Source: Geodermatophilaceae bacterium
GTDB lineage: Bacteria; Actinomycetota; Actinomycetes; Mycobacteriales; Geodermatophilaceae
Length of the DNA: 10,281 nucleotides
Assembly (NCBI GenBank): GCA_013811975.1
Contig: JACCUF010000010.1
Coordinates: 1 to 10,281 of the forward strand
Direction: 5' to 3'
Shown here: piece by piece, positions 1-5,397 of the stretch
Layout: the number at the start of each line of letters is the position of its first letter
Numbering within the stretch: position 1 is the stretch's first letter
Made by a program: the position numbers and the translations under genes
Notes under the pieces: model-generated
Seen by the model: only the letters and a program-made list of their open reading frames with translations
Database searches by the model: none
Told to the model about the DNA's origin: nothing

Positions 1-1
1 C

Positions 2-709
2 GCGGCGATCGCAGCGGACGACATGGGTGTCGACATCGTCTTCACCTGGGACCATTTCTACCCGCTCTTCGGCGAACCGGAGGGCAAGCACTTCGAGTGC
101 TGGACCATGCTGGCCGCACTCGCCCAGGCCACGACCAGGTGCGAGATCAGCGCATTGGTGACGTGCAACTCCTACCGTAATCCCGAACTGCTGGCCAACA
201 TGGCCCGCACGGTCGATCACATCAGCGACGGCCGGCTGATCCTCGGGATCGGGTCAGGCTGGTTCGAGAAGGACTATCAGGAGTACGGCTACGAGTTCGG
301 TACGGCCGGCGGTCGACTCAACGCACTGGCCGAGGCCCTCCCGAGGATCGAGGATCGGCTCGGCAAGCTCAACCCGGCACCGACCCGGCACATCCCGATC
401 CTGATCGGCGGTGGCGGCGAGAAGAAGACCCTTCGCCTGGTTGCCCGGCATGCCGACATCTGGCACGGGTTCGGCGACGTCGAACAGGTTGCCCACAAGC
501 ACCGCGTCCTCGACGAGTGGTGCGCCCGCGAGGACCGCGACCCGGCCGCCATCACGCGATCGGTCTCGGCCGAGGGAGACCCGGCCGACGTGGCAACGCC
601 TTACTACGAAACGGGAACCCGGCTGTTCGTGGTCAGCCAGTCAGGGCCGGACTACGACGTCTCTGTCCTGACTGATTGGCTGGCCTGGCGCGACGACATC
701 AACGCCTGA
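2..709 (+). CDS. LLM-class F420-dependent oxidoreductase (5' end outside window)
   Basis: This is a luciferase-like monooxygenase-fold (TIM barrel) flavin/deazaflavin oxidoreductase, very likely using coenzyme F420 for hydride transfer in the cytoplasm; the substrate is unknown. The frame is open from base 2, ahead of the ATG at 23, so the N-terminus and true start lie outside the window. Visible family signatures are TWDHFYPL near the start, TCNSYRNPELLANMA, the run VDHISDGRLILGIGSGWFEKD, HIPILIGGGGEKKTLRLVA, and HADIWHGFG. These are the usual order of blocks in actinobacterial F420 LLM proteins. About 235 residues are present, against roughly 280-320 for the family. The stop is TGA at 707-709, followed at once by a small hairpin (711-724). 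It converges on the CoA-ester lyase gene at 827. The family is secure; F420 rather than FMN as cofactor is inferred from the sequence type. Confidence 0.88.
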   Translation, partial: AAIAADDMGVDIVFTWDHFYPLFGEPEGKHFECWTMLAALAQATTRCEISALVTCNSYRNPELLANMARTVDHISDGRLILGIGSGWFEKDYQEYGYEFGTAGGRLNALAEALPRIEDRLGKLNPAPTRHIPILIGGGGEKKTLRLVARHADIWHGFGDVEQVAHKHRVLDEWCAREDRDPAAITRSVSAEGDPADVATPYYETGTRLFVVSQSGPDYDVSVLTDWLAWRDDINA

Positions 710-826
710 GCGACCGGCTGGTCGTCCTGGACCGAATCAGGCAGAGTGCCACCGCGTCTTGCCGAAGACGTAGACACGGGCAGGGTGCCGTCTACCGCGC
801 CCGGCCTCGTCAGACGAGCAGGCAGG
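710..826. terminator. Convergent intergenic gap with small hairpins, possible bidirectional terminator
   Basis: This is a 117-bp gap between two convergent genes. Three short inverted repeats are visible: CGACC-GGCT-GGTCG at 711-724, directly after the upstream stop; CGTCTT-GCCG-AAGACG at 755-770; and CTCGTC-A-GACGAG at 806-818. None is followed by a T-run on either strand, so a classical intrinsic terminator is not shown. U-less hairpins are proposed terminators in actinobacteria, so the assignment is tentative. No ORF with gene-like features was seen here. Confidence 0.3.
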
Positions 827-1780
827 TCAGTCCGTGGGTGGGGTGTCTGAGGAGGTTCGTTCCATACCGGCGGCCCGGCCCTTGCTCGCAATGACCAGGG
901 CCATCTTGGCGCTGGCCTCGTCGATCATCTCGTCACCCAGCATGGCCGAGCCTTTCTTGCCACCAGCCTCAGAGGTCGCGTGCTCATAGGCGTCGAGGAT
1001 GAGCTCTGCGTGGTCGTAGTCCTCCTGCAAGGGCGCGTAGATCTCGTTGGCAGGCTCGATCTGACCGGGGTGCAGGACCCACTTGCCGTCGAAGCCCAGC
1101 ATTGCCGACCGTTTGGCGACCTCTTCGAAGGCCGGTACGTTGCGCACCTGCAGGAACGGGCCATCGATCGCCTGTACGCCGCGCGCGCGGGCGGCCATCA
1201 GGATCTGCATGAGGATGTAGTGGAACGGGTCGCCCGGGTAGTCGGGGTGCAGGGCGCCAACCACGAGTGACTTCATGTTGATGCTGGCCATGAAGTCGGC
1301 CGGGCCGAAGATGATGGCCTCGATCCGCGGGCTGGCGAAGGCGATGTCGTTGACGTTGATCAGGCCCTGGGCGGTTTCGATCTGGGCCTCGATCCCGATC
1401 TTGCCGACCTCGAAACCGTTGGTCTTCTCGATCTGGGTCAGCAGGATGTCCAGGGCCCGAACCTGCGCTGCATTGGCGACCTTGGGCAGCATGATGCAGT
1501 CGAGGTTGGCACCGGCACCTTCGACGACCTCGATCACGTCGCGGTAGGTCCAGTGCGTGGTCCAGTCGTTCACCCGTACGACGCGGAGCCGCTCACCCCA
1601 GCCACCCTCGTTCAACGCCGCGACGATGTTCTTCCGGGCACCGGGCTTGGCCAGCGGCGCGCAGGCGTCCTCGAGGTCGAGGAAAACTTGATCGGATTTC
1701 AGGCTCTTGGCCTTCTCGAGGAATCGTGGACTGCTGCCGGGGACTGCCAGGCACGAACGGCGAGGACGCAGGTCTGCCAC
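827..1780 (-). CDS. CoA ester lyase, malyl-CoA/citramalyl-CoA lyase-like (HpcH/HpaI, CitE-like family)
   Basis: This 317-aa cytoplasmic enzyme belongs to the HpcH/HpaI aldolase / CitE-like superfamily. It most resembles the malyl-CoA / beta-methylmalyl-CoA lyases (Mcl1 type), which cleave malyl- or methylmalyl-CoA to glyoxylate plus acetyl- or propionyl-CoA with Mg2+. Visible motifs are LAVPGSSPRFLEKA (11-24), LDLEDA (35-40), VRVND (68-72), IMLPKV (96-101), IEAQIETAQGL (130-140) with E135, FGPADF (158-163) with D162, IDGPF (205-209), and GFDGKWVLHPGQIEPAN (229-245). The 27-residue spacing of E135 and D162 matches the metal-binding Glu/Asp pair I recall for Rhodobacter Mcl1. The start is GTG at 1780, backed by a strong GGAGGAG site (1787-1793) six bases upstream. 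It lies 32 bp downstream of the DMT permease gene and is probably cotranscribed. Substrate (malyl-, citramalyl- or methylmalyl-CoA) cannot be fixed from sequence; a citE-like role is an alternative. Confidence 0.88.
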   Translation of the reverse strand: MADLRPRRSCLAVPGSSPRFLEKAKSLKSDQVFLDLEDACAPLAKPGARKNIVAALNEGGWGERLRVVRVNDWTTHWTYRDVIEVVEGAGANLDCIMLPKVANAAQVRALDILLTQIEKTNGFEVGKIGIEAQIETAQGLINVNDIAFASPRIEAIIFGPADFMASINMKSLVVGALHPDYPGDPFHYILMQILMAARARGVQAIDGPFLQVRNVPAFEEVAKRSAMLGFDGKWVLHPGQIEPANEIYAPLQEDYDHAELILDAYEHATSEAGGKKGSAMLGDEMIDEASAKMALVIASKGRAAGMERTSSDTPPTD

Positions 1781-1786
1781 AGTGAT

Positions 1787-1793
1787 CTCCTCC
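1787..1793 (-). promoter_or_regulatory. Strong ribosome binding site fixing the GTG start of the CoA ester lyase
   Basis: On the minus strand the sequence reads GGAGGAG-ATCACT-GTG. The near-perfect Shine-Dalgarno site lies six bases before the GTG at 1780, which settles this start. Confidence 0.8.
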
Positions 1794-1812
1794 AGGGTGT
1801 GGACCCTCGACT

Positions 1813-2763
1813 TTATGGGGTGAACTGCTCGGGTACGGCCACCTTGGGTCGGTGATCTCCGGCACGGACGACCAGTGCCACCCCCAGCACGACCAGGGCA
1901 AGTCCCGGAAGGGCGAGTGCCGGCGGGGCCTGGCCGACCAGGATCAGCGCAAACAGTGCCGCACCGGGGACCTCCAGCAGCAGGACCAATCCCACCACAG
2001 TCGGGCCGACCTCGGAGACCACGAGATTGAACACGGTATGGCCGACCAGCTGTGCCGCGACCGTGATGGCGAGGATCAGGAGCCAGTCACGCACCTCGAA
2101 ACCGATGAGCGGCACGCCAGCGACAAGCGCGACGGCGCCCAGGAGCAGCGCGCAGACCCCGTAGCAGCAGATCGAGTACGTCGTGGTGCTGATGTGTGCG
2201 CGTACCCGAGCCCCGACCAGTACATAACCGGCGGCGAAGATTCCGCCGGCCAGCGCCAAGGCGTCGCCGAGCACCGCCTCCGCGGACACCGTCACGTCGA
2301 CCCCGGCGATCACACCCGTCCCGGCGAACGCCAGTAACAGCCCGATCCAGGCGGCCCGCGGCATGCGTTGCCCGGCGATAGCAGCGGCCAGGGCGGTCCA
2401 GATCGGGGTGGTGCAGACCAGCGCCGTGGCGGTCGAGACGGAGGTGAGCGTGATGCTCGGGATCCAGGTCCCGAAGTGCGCCGCGAGGAAGGCACCGGCC
2501 AATGCGCAACGGCCGATCAGAGCCGGGCGAAGGGCACGAAACTCCGCGCCCCGCCGCAACGCTGCTCCGGGTAGGAGGAACGCCGCCCCCAGCGCCGTGC
2601 GCCAGAAGCCCAATGCCAGAGCAGGGGCAGCCAGCAGGGCCGTCAGGGGCGCCGAGAGTGAAACCCCGAGTACACCGATCAACAACAACGCCCATGACCT
2701 CGTGCTCGGTCGGTGCACGGCCCAATCTGGCGCCGACGCCGCGCGCGGACCGACGTCTGCCAC
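1813..2763 (-). CDS. DMT superfamily (EamA) transporter
   Basis: This is an inner-membrane permease of the drug/metabolite transporter superfamily with two EamA repeats and about ten membrane helices. From the GTG at 2763 it is 316 aa, a normal length. Helix 1 covers roughly 23-46, followed by the FWR motif (53-55). The typical repeat block LTSVSTATALVCTTPIWTAL spans about 106-125. The second EamA domain starts near 166 and ends with EVPGAALFALILVGQAPP (264-281), the conserved Glu loop, and a last helix at about 284-300. The start is uncertain. The frame stays open to an ATG at 2877, with another ATG at 2802. The first 38 codons of the long form are hydrophilic, and a promoter-like pair (2779-2807) would lie inside them, so I prefer GTG 2763. 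The substrate is unknown (family members export amino acids, amines or metabolites). It ends with TAA 32 bp before the CoA ester lyase, suggesting an operon. Confidence 0.85.
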   Translation of the reverse strand: MADVGPRAASAPDWAVHRPSTRSWALLLIGVLGVSLSAPLTALLAAPALALGFWRTALGAAFLLPGAALRRGAEFRALRPALIGRCALAGAFLAAHFGTWIPSITLTSVSTATALVCTTPIWTALAAAIAGQRMPRAAWIGLLLAFAGTGVIAGVDVTVSAEAVLGDALALAGGIFAAGYVLVGARVRAHISTTTYSICCYGVCALLLGAVALVAGVPLIGFEVRDWLLILAITVAAQLVGHTVFNLVVSEVGPTVVGLVLLLEVPGAALFALILVGQAPPALALPGLALVVLGVALVVRAGDHRPKVAVPEQFTP

Positions 2764-2778
2764 AAGGTGGAGTCTGTC

Positions 2779-2807
2779 ACCGTAAGAACACGGGCCTGTC
2801 ATGTCGC
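2779..2807 (-). promoter_or_regulatory. Candidate promoter for the DMT permease / CoA ester lyase operon
   Basis: Minus strand: GCGACA (2807-2802), 17-base spacer, TACGGT (2784-2779). The -35 shares four of six bases with TTGACA and the -10 fits TAnnnT. Transcription would begin near 2772, some nine bases before the preferred GTG start at 2763. A 10-bp inverted repeat lies just upstream of the -35 box. Assigned by eye only. Confidence 0.3.
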
Positions 2808-2814
2808 GGGTCGC

Positions 2815-2851
2815 CGAATGCACCTTTCCTGGGGTCGCAATGGTGCATTCG
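2815..2851. repeat. Perfect 10-bp inverted repeat, candidate operator
   Basis: The arms CGAATGCACC (2815-2824) and GGTGCATTCG (2842-2851) are exact reverse complements separated by 17 bp. They lie in the divergent region between the DMT permease (-) and the 192-aa protein (+), directly upstream of the candidate permease promoter. A second, weaker pair, GACGT/ACGTC (2851-2866), abuts it. The site may bind a regulator or fold as RNA if transcription starts further upstream; no cognate regulator is encoded next to it. Confidence 0.55.
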
Positions 2852-2953
2852 ACGTTCCGCGACGTCCTGCGCTGCACTCGAGTAACCCAGACGCGGTCAA
2901 CGCGCAGGGGGACTGATTCCTCCGGTCCGACTCCAACCGAACGCCAAGAAAGT

Positions 2954-2959
2954 TAGGGT
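2954..2959 (+). promoter_or_regulatory. TAGGGT motif: -10 of a possible leaderless transcript, or ribosome binding site
   Basis: TAGGGT ends seven bases before the GTG at 2967. This is the spacing expected for a TAnnnT -10 box of a leaderless mRNA, common in actinobacteria. The same bases contain AGGG eight bases before the GTG, so a normal ribosome binding site is equally possible. No good -35 box was seen. Confidence 0.35.
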
Positions 2960-2966
2960 CGGTGAC

Positions 2967-3545
2967 GTGCCTGATGTCAGCGCCACGGAACCGACTGACC
3001 CGGCAGGCGCCCTCGAGGCCGGCATGAAAGGGGTCGGGGTGGTCTGGCTTACGCCGGAGAAGTCCACGGTGCAATCCCGCGCCAGCCCCCTCACCACGGG
3101 GCCGGTCTGGCACGTCTGGTCCGACGGGGCTTGCTATCTACTGACCGGCCCCGGAGAACAGCCCCTCCCCGGAATCGGGCACGGGGGTCGGTGCCAGGTC
3201 ACCGCCCGCAATACCGCCGGTGGACGCGCCATCACCTGGACGGCCACCGTCGAGGCCGTCGATCCCGCCGGGCCGGAATGGACGGCCATCGCGCCCAGGT
3301 TGGCAGCCGGTCGACTCAACGGCGGCGATCCGGTGCTGGTGGTCCCGACCTGGCCAGGTCGCCTGACCATCTTGTGCCTGCGTCCGACCGGAGACCTGAC
3401 CACAGCAGGCACCGGCCTGCCCGACGACTGCCAGGCAGCGGCACCGCTGCCCAGCCCGGCGACCACGCCCTACCGGATGCCGTCGGACATCACCCGTCGG
3501 TGGCGCCGACGCCAAAAGGCCAACAAGGACAAGAACAGGACCTGA
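2967..3545 (+). CDS. Conserved-looking hypothetical protein, 192 aa, possible split-barrel fold
   Basis: I do not recognise this protein with certainty. It starts at GTG 2967, with TAGGGT just upstream, and ends with TGA 37 bp before the MgtE-N/CBS gene on the same strand. No signal peptide or membrane helix is visible, so it is probably cytoplasmic. Residues about 22-80 alternate in a beta-strand manner (GVGVVWLTPEKSTVQSR, TGPVWHVWSDGACYLLTGPGEQPLPG). The middle part (about 86-140) continues with strand-like segments such as AITWTATVEAV and GDPVLVVPTWPGRLTILCL. This pattern recalls the pyridoxamine-phosphate-oxidase-like (FMN-binding split barrel) fold, but the match is only by eye. Residues 143-175 are Pro/Ala/Thr-rich, and the C-terminus is strongly basic (RRWRRRQKANKDKNR), which may bind nucleic acid or lipid headgroups. 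Position suggests cotranscription with the two genes downstream. Codon pattern and start support a real gene; function is unassigned. Confidence 0.72.
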   Translation: MPDVSATEPTDPAGALEAGMKGVGVVWLTPEKSTVQSRASPLTTGPVWHVWSDGACYLLTGPGEQPLPGIGHGGRCQVTARNTAGGRAITWTATVEAVDPAGPEWTAIAPRLAAGRLNGGDPVLVVPTWPGRLTILCLRPTGDLTTAGTGLPDDCQAAAPLPSPATTPYRMPSDITRRWRRRQKANKDKNRT

Positions 3546-3582
3546 CCGCCGTCCCGGTCGCTCTGGCGGCAGTAGGGACGCC

Positions 3583-4857
3583 GTGAACGGCGCCACCGGT
3601 AGCCTCCGGCTCGTGACGACGACAACCAAGGTGTACGTCGCGCAACTCGCCCGCTTGTACGTCTTCGATCCCAACGGTGACCGGGTGGGTCGTGCGCGCG
3701 ATGTCGTCGTAGCGCTGCGCCTGGGCACCGTAGCGCCGCGAGTGCTCGGCCTCCTGGTCGAGATCGCCGGCCGCCGACGGATCTTCGTGCCCATCGGTCG
3801 GGTGACCGGGATCGACAACGGCGCGGTGCGACTGGGCACCGGGATGCTCAACCTCCGACGATTCGAACAACGCGCCGGGGAGACCCTCGTGCTCGGCGAA
3901 CTCTTGGACCGCTCGGTCACCCTCGACGAGAACCAGGCACGCGGAATCGTGGTGGATGCCGCGATGGAGCTGACCCGGGGATCGGAGTGGTTGCTGACCC
4001 GCCTCGCCGTCCAGGAGACCGGCCGACTGGGTCGCCGCCGAGGTCCTGTTCGCCAGTTGAATTGGGACGAGGTCACCGGTCTGGCGCTGGTCGAACACGG
4101 TCAGAGCACGGAGACCCTGCTGGCCAGCATGCGCGGGTTGAACCGGGCCGACCTTGCCGCGGAATTGATGGACCTGCCCGACAAGCGCCGCCAGGAAGTG
4201 GCCGAGTCCTTGGACGACGAGAGCTTGGCCGATGTCTTGGAAGAGCTCCCCGAACTCGACCAGATCTACATCCTCGGTCGGCTGACCGACGAACGCGCCG
4301 CCGACATTCTCGAAGCCATGGATCCCGATGACGCCGCGGACCTGCTCGGTGAGCTGCCCGCCTCCGAACAGCAGCGACTGCTCGCCCTGATGCTGCCGAA
4401 CGAGGCCGAACCGGTGCGCCAACTGTTGGCCTACTCCGAGGACACCGCGGGCGGCATCATGACCAGCGAGCCGGTCATCCTGGCACCGGATTCCACCGTC
4501 GCCGAAGCGCTGGCCAGACTGCGCAATCCGGAACTGACGCCGGCACTGGCGACCCAGGTGTACGTCTGCCGCCCACCGTCGGCGACCCCGACCGGTCGCT
4601 TCCTGGGTCTGGCCCATGTGCAGCGCCTGTTGCGGGAGCCGCCGTCGACGCTGGTCAGCGGTGTCGTCGACGACAACGTCGAGCCGATCACGCCGCAGGC
4701 ACCGCTGACCCAGGTGACCCGTTACCTGGCGCGGTACAACCTGGTGGCCGCTCCGGTCGTCGACGAACAGAACCGCCTGGTCGGCGCGGTCTCGGTCGAT
4801 GACGTCCTGGACCATCTGCTGCCCAAGGGCTGGCGCGAGCAGGCCACCGATGGCTGA
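3583..4857 (+). CDS. MgtE N-terminal domain / CBS domain protein lacking the membrane channel
   Basis: This 424-aa soluble protein holds the cytosolic sensor part of MgtE-type Mg2+ channels without the channel. Residues about 15-95 form a small PRC-barrel-like beta domain (KVYVAQLARLYVFDPNGDRVG onward). Residues about 173-275 are the MgtE-N superhelix of acidic repeats (LNRADLAAELMDLPDKRR, LADVLEELPELD, AADILEAMDPDDAADLLGEL). Residues about 288-350 are CBS 1, opening with DTAGGIMTSEPV; residues about 357-415 are CBS 2, with YNLVAAPVVDEQNRLVGAVSVDD. In full MgtE a five-helix pore follows CBS 2; here the protein stops at 424. The GTG start has AGGG five bases ahead (3574-3577); a GTG at 3613 is possible. 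The stop overlaps the DUF1003 start by 8 bp, implying translational coupling. I recall the same pair in mycobacteria (Rv1232c-Rv1231c). The domain calls are firm. A role in Mg2+ or adenine-nucleotide sensing is inference. Confidence 0.9.
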   Translation: MNGATGSLRLVTTTTKVYVAQLARLYVFDPNGDRVGRARDVVVALRLGTVAPRVLGLLVEIAGRRRIFVPIGRVTGIDNGAVRLGTGMLNLRRFEQRAGETLVLGELLDRSVTLDENQARGIVVDAAMELTRGSEWLLTRLAVQETGRLGRRRGPVRQLNWDEVTGLALVEHGQSTETLLASMRGLNRADLAAELMDLPDKRRQEVAESLDDESLADVLEELPELDQIYILGRLTDERAADILEAMDPDDAADLLGELPASEQQRLLALMLPNEAEPVRQLLAYSEDTAGGIMTSEPVILAPDSTVAEALARLRNPELTPALATQVYVCRPPSATPTGRFLGLAHVQRLLREPPSTLVSGVVDDNVEPITPQAPLTQVTRYLARYNLVAAPVVDEQNRLVGAVSVDDVLDHLLPKGWREQATDG

Positions 4858-5362
4858 GGGCAGCGGACGGCGCCTCGATCAGCCGCGCGGTAAGGGACTG
4901 GCCACCCCGAGGATCGATGCCGACGCCTTTGGCCGGTTCTCGGAAGGCATCGCGCGGTTCCTCGGGACCGGCCGGTTCCTGTTCTTTCAGACACTGATTG
5001 TGATCGCCTGGATCACCTTGAATCTCGTTGCCGTGAACCTGCGCTGGGACATGTACCCGTTCATCCTGCTCAATCTGGTTTTCTCCACCCAGGCCGCTTA
5101 CGCCGCACCGCTGATCCTGCTGGCCCAGAACCGTCAGGCGGACCGGGACCGGGTGCAAGCCGAGGAAGATCGCAGCCGAGCGGTCAGTGAACGGGCCGAA
5201 ACCGAGTATCTGGCAAGAGAACTGGCCTCGCTGCGGGCCAGCATCGGTGAACTCGCCACTCGGGACTTCATCCGCTCCGAGATGGCCAGACTCGCCGGGG
5301 ACGAGCATGACGGCACCGACGACGGACGCCGCCGCGGTGGGCCAAGGCAGCCGCGGAACTAG
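4850..5362 (+). CDS. DUF1003 two-helix membrane protein
   Basis: This is a 170-aa integral membrane protein of the DUF1003 family; its biochemical function is not established. The ATG at 4850 overlaps the TGA of the MgtE-N/CBS gene (ATGGCTGA), with AGCAGG six bases upstream. An in-frame GTG/ATG extension back to 4799 would overlap more and is less likely. Residues 1-40 are hydrophilic. Two helices follow at about 43-63 and 69-92, separated by NLRWDMYP. The family signature, YPFILLNLVFSTQAAYAAP then LLAQNRQADRDR, spans about 69-102. Residues 98-150 are highly charged and helical (probably coiled coil), and the tail is Gly/Arg/Asp-rich. It may supply the membrane anchor or partner for the upstream MgtE-like sensor, given their coupling. 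The stop TAG (5360-5362) lies inside the ACTAG repeat, with a second in-frame TAG at 5378-5380. Confidence 0.88.
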   Translation: MAEGSGRRLDQPRGKGLATPRIDADAFGRFSEGIARFLGTGRFLFFQTLIVIAWITLNLVAVNLRWDMYPFILLNLVFSTQAAYAAPLILLAQNRQADRDRVQAEEDRSRAVSERAETEYLARELASLRASIGELATRDFIRSEMARLAGDEHDGTDDGRRRGGPRQPRN

Positions 5363-5397
5363 TGCGGGGGAAGGAACTAGTGCGGCCGCGGACTAGG
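5351..5397. repeat. ACTAG repeat carrying the stop codons of two convergent genes
   Basis: GGAACTAGTGCGG occurs twice, exactly, at 5355-5367 and 5373-5385 (18-bp period). A third, shorter form, CCGCGGACTAGG (5386-5397), echoes CCGCGGAACTAG (5351-5362) with one base missing. Because CTAG is self-complementary, the repeat gives TAG on both strands: 5360-5362 ends DUF1003 and the complement of 5393-5395 ends the amidase. The GC-rich core (GCGGCCGC at 5383-5390) may also help termination, but there is no T-run. Confidence 0.65.

Noticed and set aside
755..770. Classical rho-independent terminator at the CGTCTT-GCCG-AAGACG hairpin
   Set aside because: No T-run follows on either strand, so it is kept only as a weak hairpin within the convergent gap.
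3138..4076. A 312-codon minus-strand open frame across the 192-aa gene and the start of the MgtE-N/CBS gene
   Set aside because: It is Arg/Ser/Pro-rich and low in complexity with no domain; it spans two plus-strand genes that have proper starts and protein-like composition.
3490..4815. A 441-codon open frame on the minus strand opposite the MgtE-N/CBS gene
   Set aside because: It is the antisense shadow of a GC-rich gene with clear MgtE-N and CBS domains. The translation is rich in Gln/Arg/His/Gly and shows no recognisable domain.
5351..5397. SacII/SpeI/NotI-like sites resembling a cloning polylinker
   Set aside because: Flanking sequence continues in normal coding frames on both sides, and the sites arise from repeated imperfect copies of one native-looking unit. 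I see no other vector sequence.
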